5,526 nt of DNA from Halobacteria archaeon (GTDB lineage: Bacteria > Pseudomonadota > Gammaproteobacteria > UBA9214): NCBI GenBank assembly GCA_013041945.1, contig JABDRC010000318.1, positions 1 through 5,526 of the forward strand. The letters run 5' to 3'. The translations under genes were made by a program, and so were the position numbers. The notes under the pieces are model-generated. The model saw nothing but the letters and a program-made list of their open reading frames with translations. It was not told the origin of the DNA and made no database searches. Of this stretch, positions 5,426 to 5,526 are shown piece by piece; the stretch's first letter is position 1; each line of letters starts with the position of its first letter.

Positions 5426-5475
5426 CGTCATCACCCCGCCCGCCTTCGCGAAGAGGGGCTCCGGCCGGAATCCAG
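5426..5475. repeat. Palindrome-rich extragenic repeat-like element
   Basis: The stretch runs from CGTCATCACC to GGAATCCAG and contains two perfect 10-base palindromes, CTTCGCGAAG at 5444-5453 and TCCGGCCGGA at 5460-5469, six bases apart. The flanks and the GC-rich palindromic core resemble the common proteobacterial repeat class that runs from CGTCAT to GGAATCCAG, though this copy would be diverged. It could fold in RNA and help end or protect the fumarase-ArsC transcript, but no T-run follows, so it is not a standard intrinsic terminator. The rest of 5376-5526 shows no gene, promoter or RNA that I can support. Confidence 0.4.
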
Positions 5476-5526
5476 CGGCAAACATGTAACAATGCAGCCT
5501 GTTTGTTGCTTGGGATAGAACAGTGC

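Noticed and set aside
5376..5526. CRISPR array, tRNA or insertion-sequence end in the terminal intergenic region
   Set aside because: There are only two copies of a 9-mer without spacers, no cloverleaf-like pairing, and no transposase or long terminal inverted repeats.

Overview
The window reads as a chromosomal housekeeping segment of a gammaproteobacterium. The evidence is a sigma-E factor and anti-sigma pair (rpoE-rseA) divergent from nadB, an arrangement also found in Escherichia coli, and proteins that match gammaproteobacterial families almost motif for motif. Base composition looks GC-rich by eye (roughly 60%, not computed). I cannot name the genus. The roughly 507-residue class I fumarase and the gene order fit a non-enteric lineage better than E. 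coli, but this is inference.

Layout: the minus strand from 801 down to 1 carries rpoE and the first 69 codons of rseA, 18 bases apart and evidently one operon. A divergent gap of about 137 bases (802-938) holds a good candidate sigma-E-type promoter pointing at rpoE, and a hairpin that puts the rpoE ribosome binding site in its loop. nadB (L-aspartate oxidase, NAD synthesis) runs rightward to 2588 and overlaps by 8 bases the tail of a convergent two-gene minus-strand unit. That unit is a secreted TlpA-like thioredoxin-fold protein (3336-2863) followed by an acylphosphatase (2847-2581). A second divergent gap (3337-3483) contains a perfect TATAAT for that unit, an inverted repeat bracketing it, and a weak promoter for the rightward pair. 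The rightward pair is a class I iron-sulfur fumarase (3484-5007) and a small ArsC/YfgD-type protein (5022-5375). The last 151 bases hold no gene; they contain a tandem 9-mer and a palindrome-rich stretch resembling dispersed extragenic repeats.

How the genes relate: RpoE and RseA form the envelope-stress switch, and the promoter implies RpoE autoregulation. NadB can pass electrons to fumarate as well as oxygen, and the fumarase interconverts fumarate and malate, so the two rightward enzymes share a metabolite; a functional link is inference. The TlpA-like protein would act outside the cytoplasmic membrane on thiols, whereas the acylphosphatase is cytosolic, so their pairing looks positional.

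I see no clear sign of a new multi-gene system, mobile element, CRISPR array or RNA gene. The signals most worth a second look are regulatory and centred on rpoE: the start-site hairpin, and an in-frame A AAA AAA slippery heptamer with a Shine-Dalgarno-like element upstream and a small hairpin downstream, resembling the dnaX frameshift signal.
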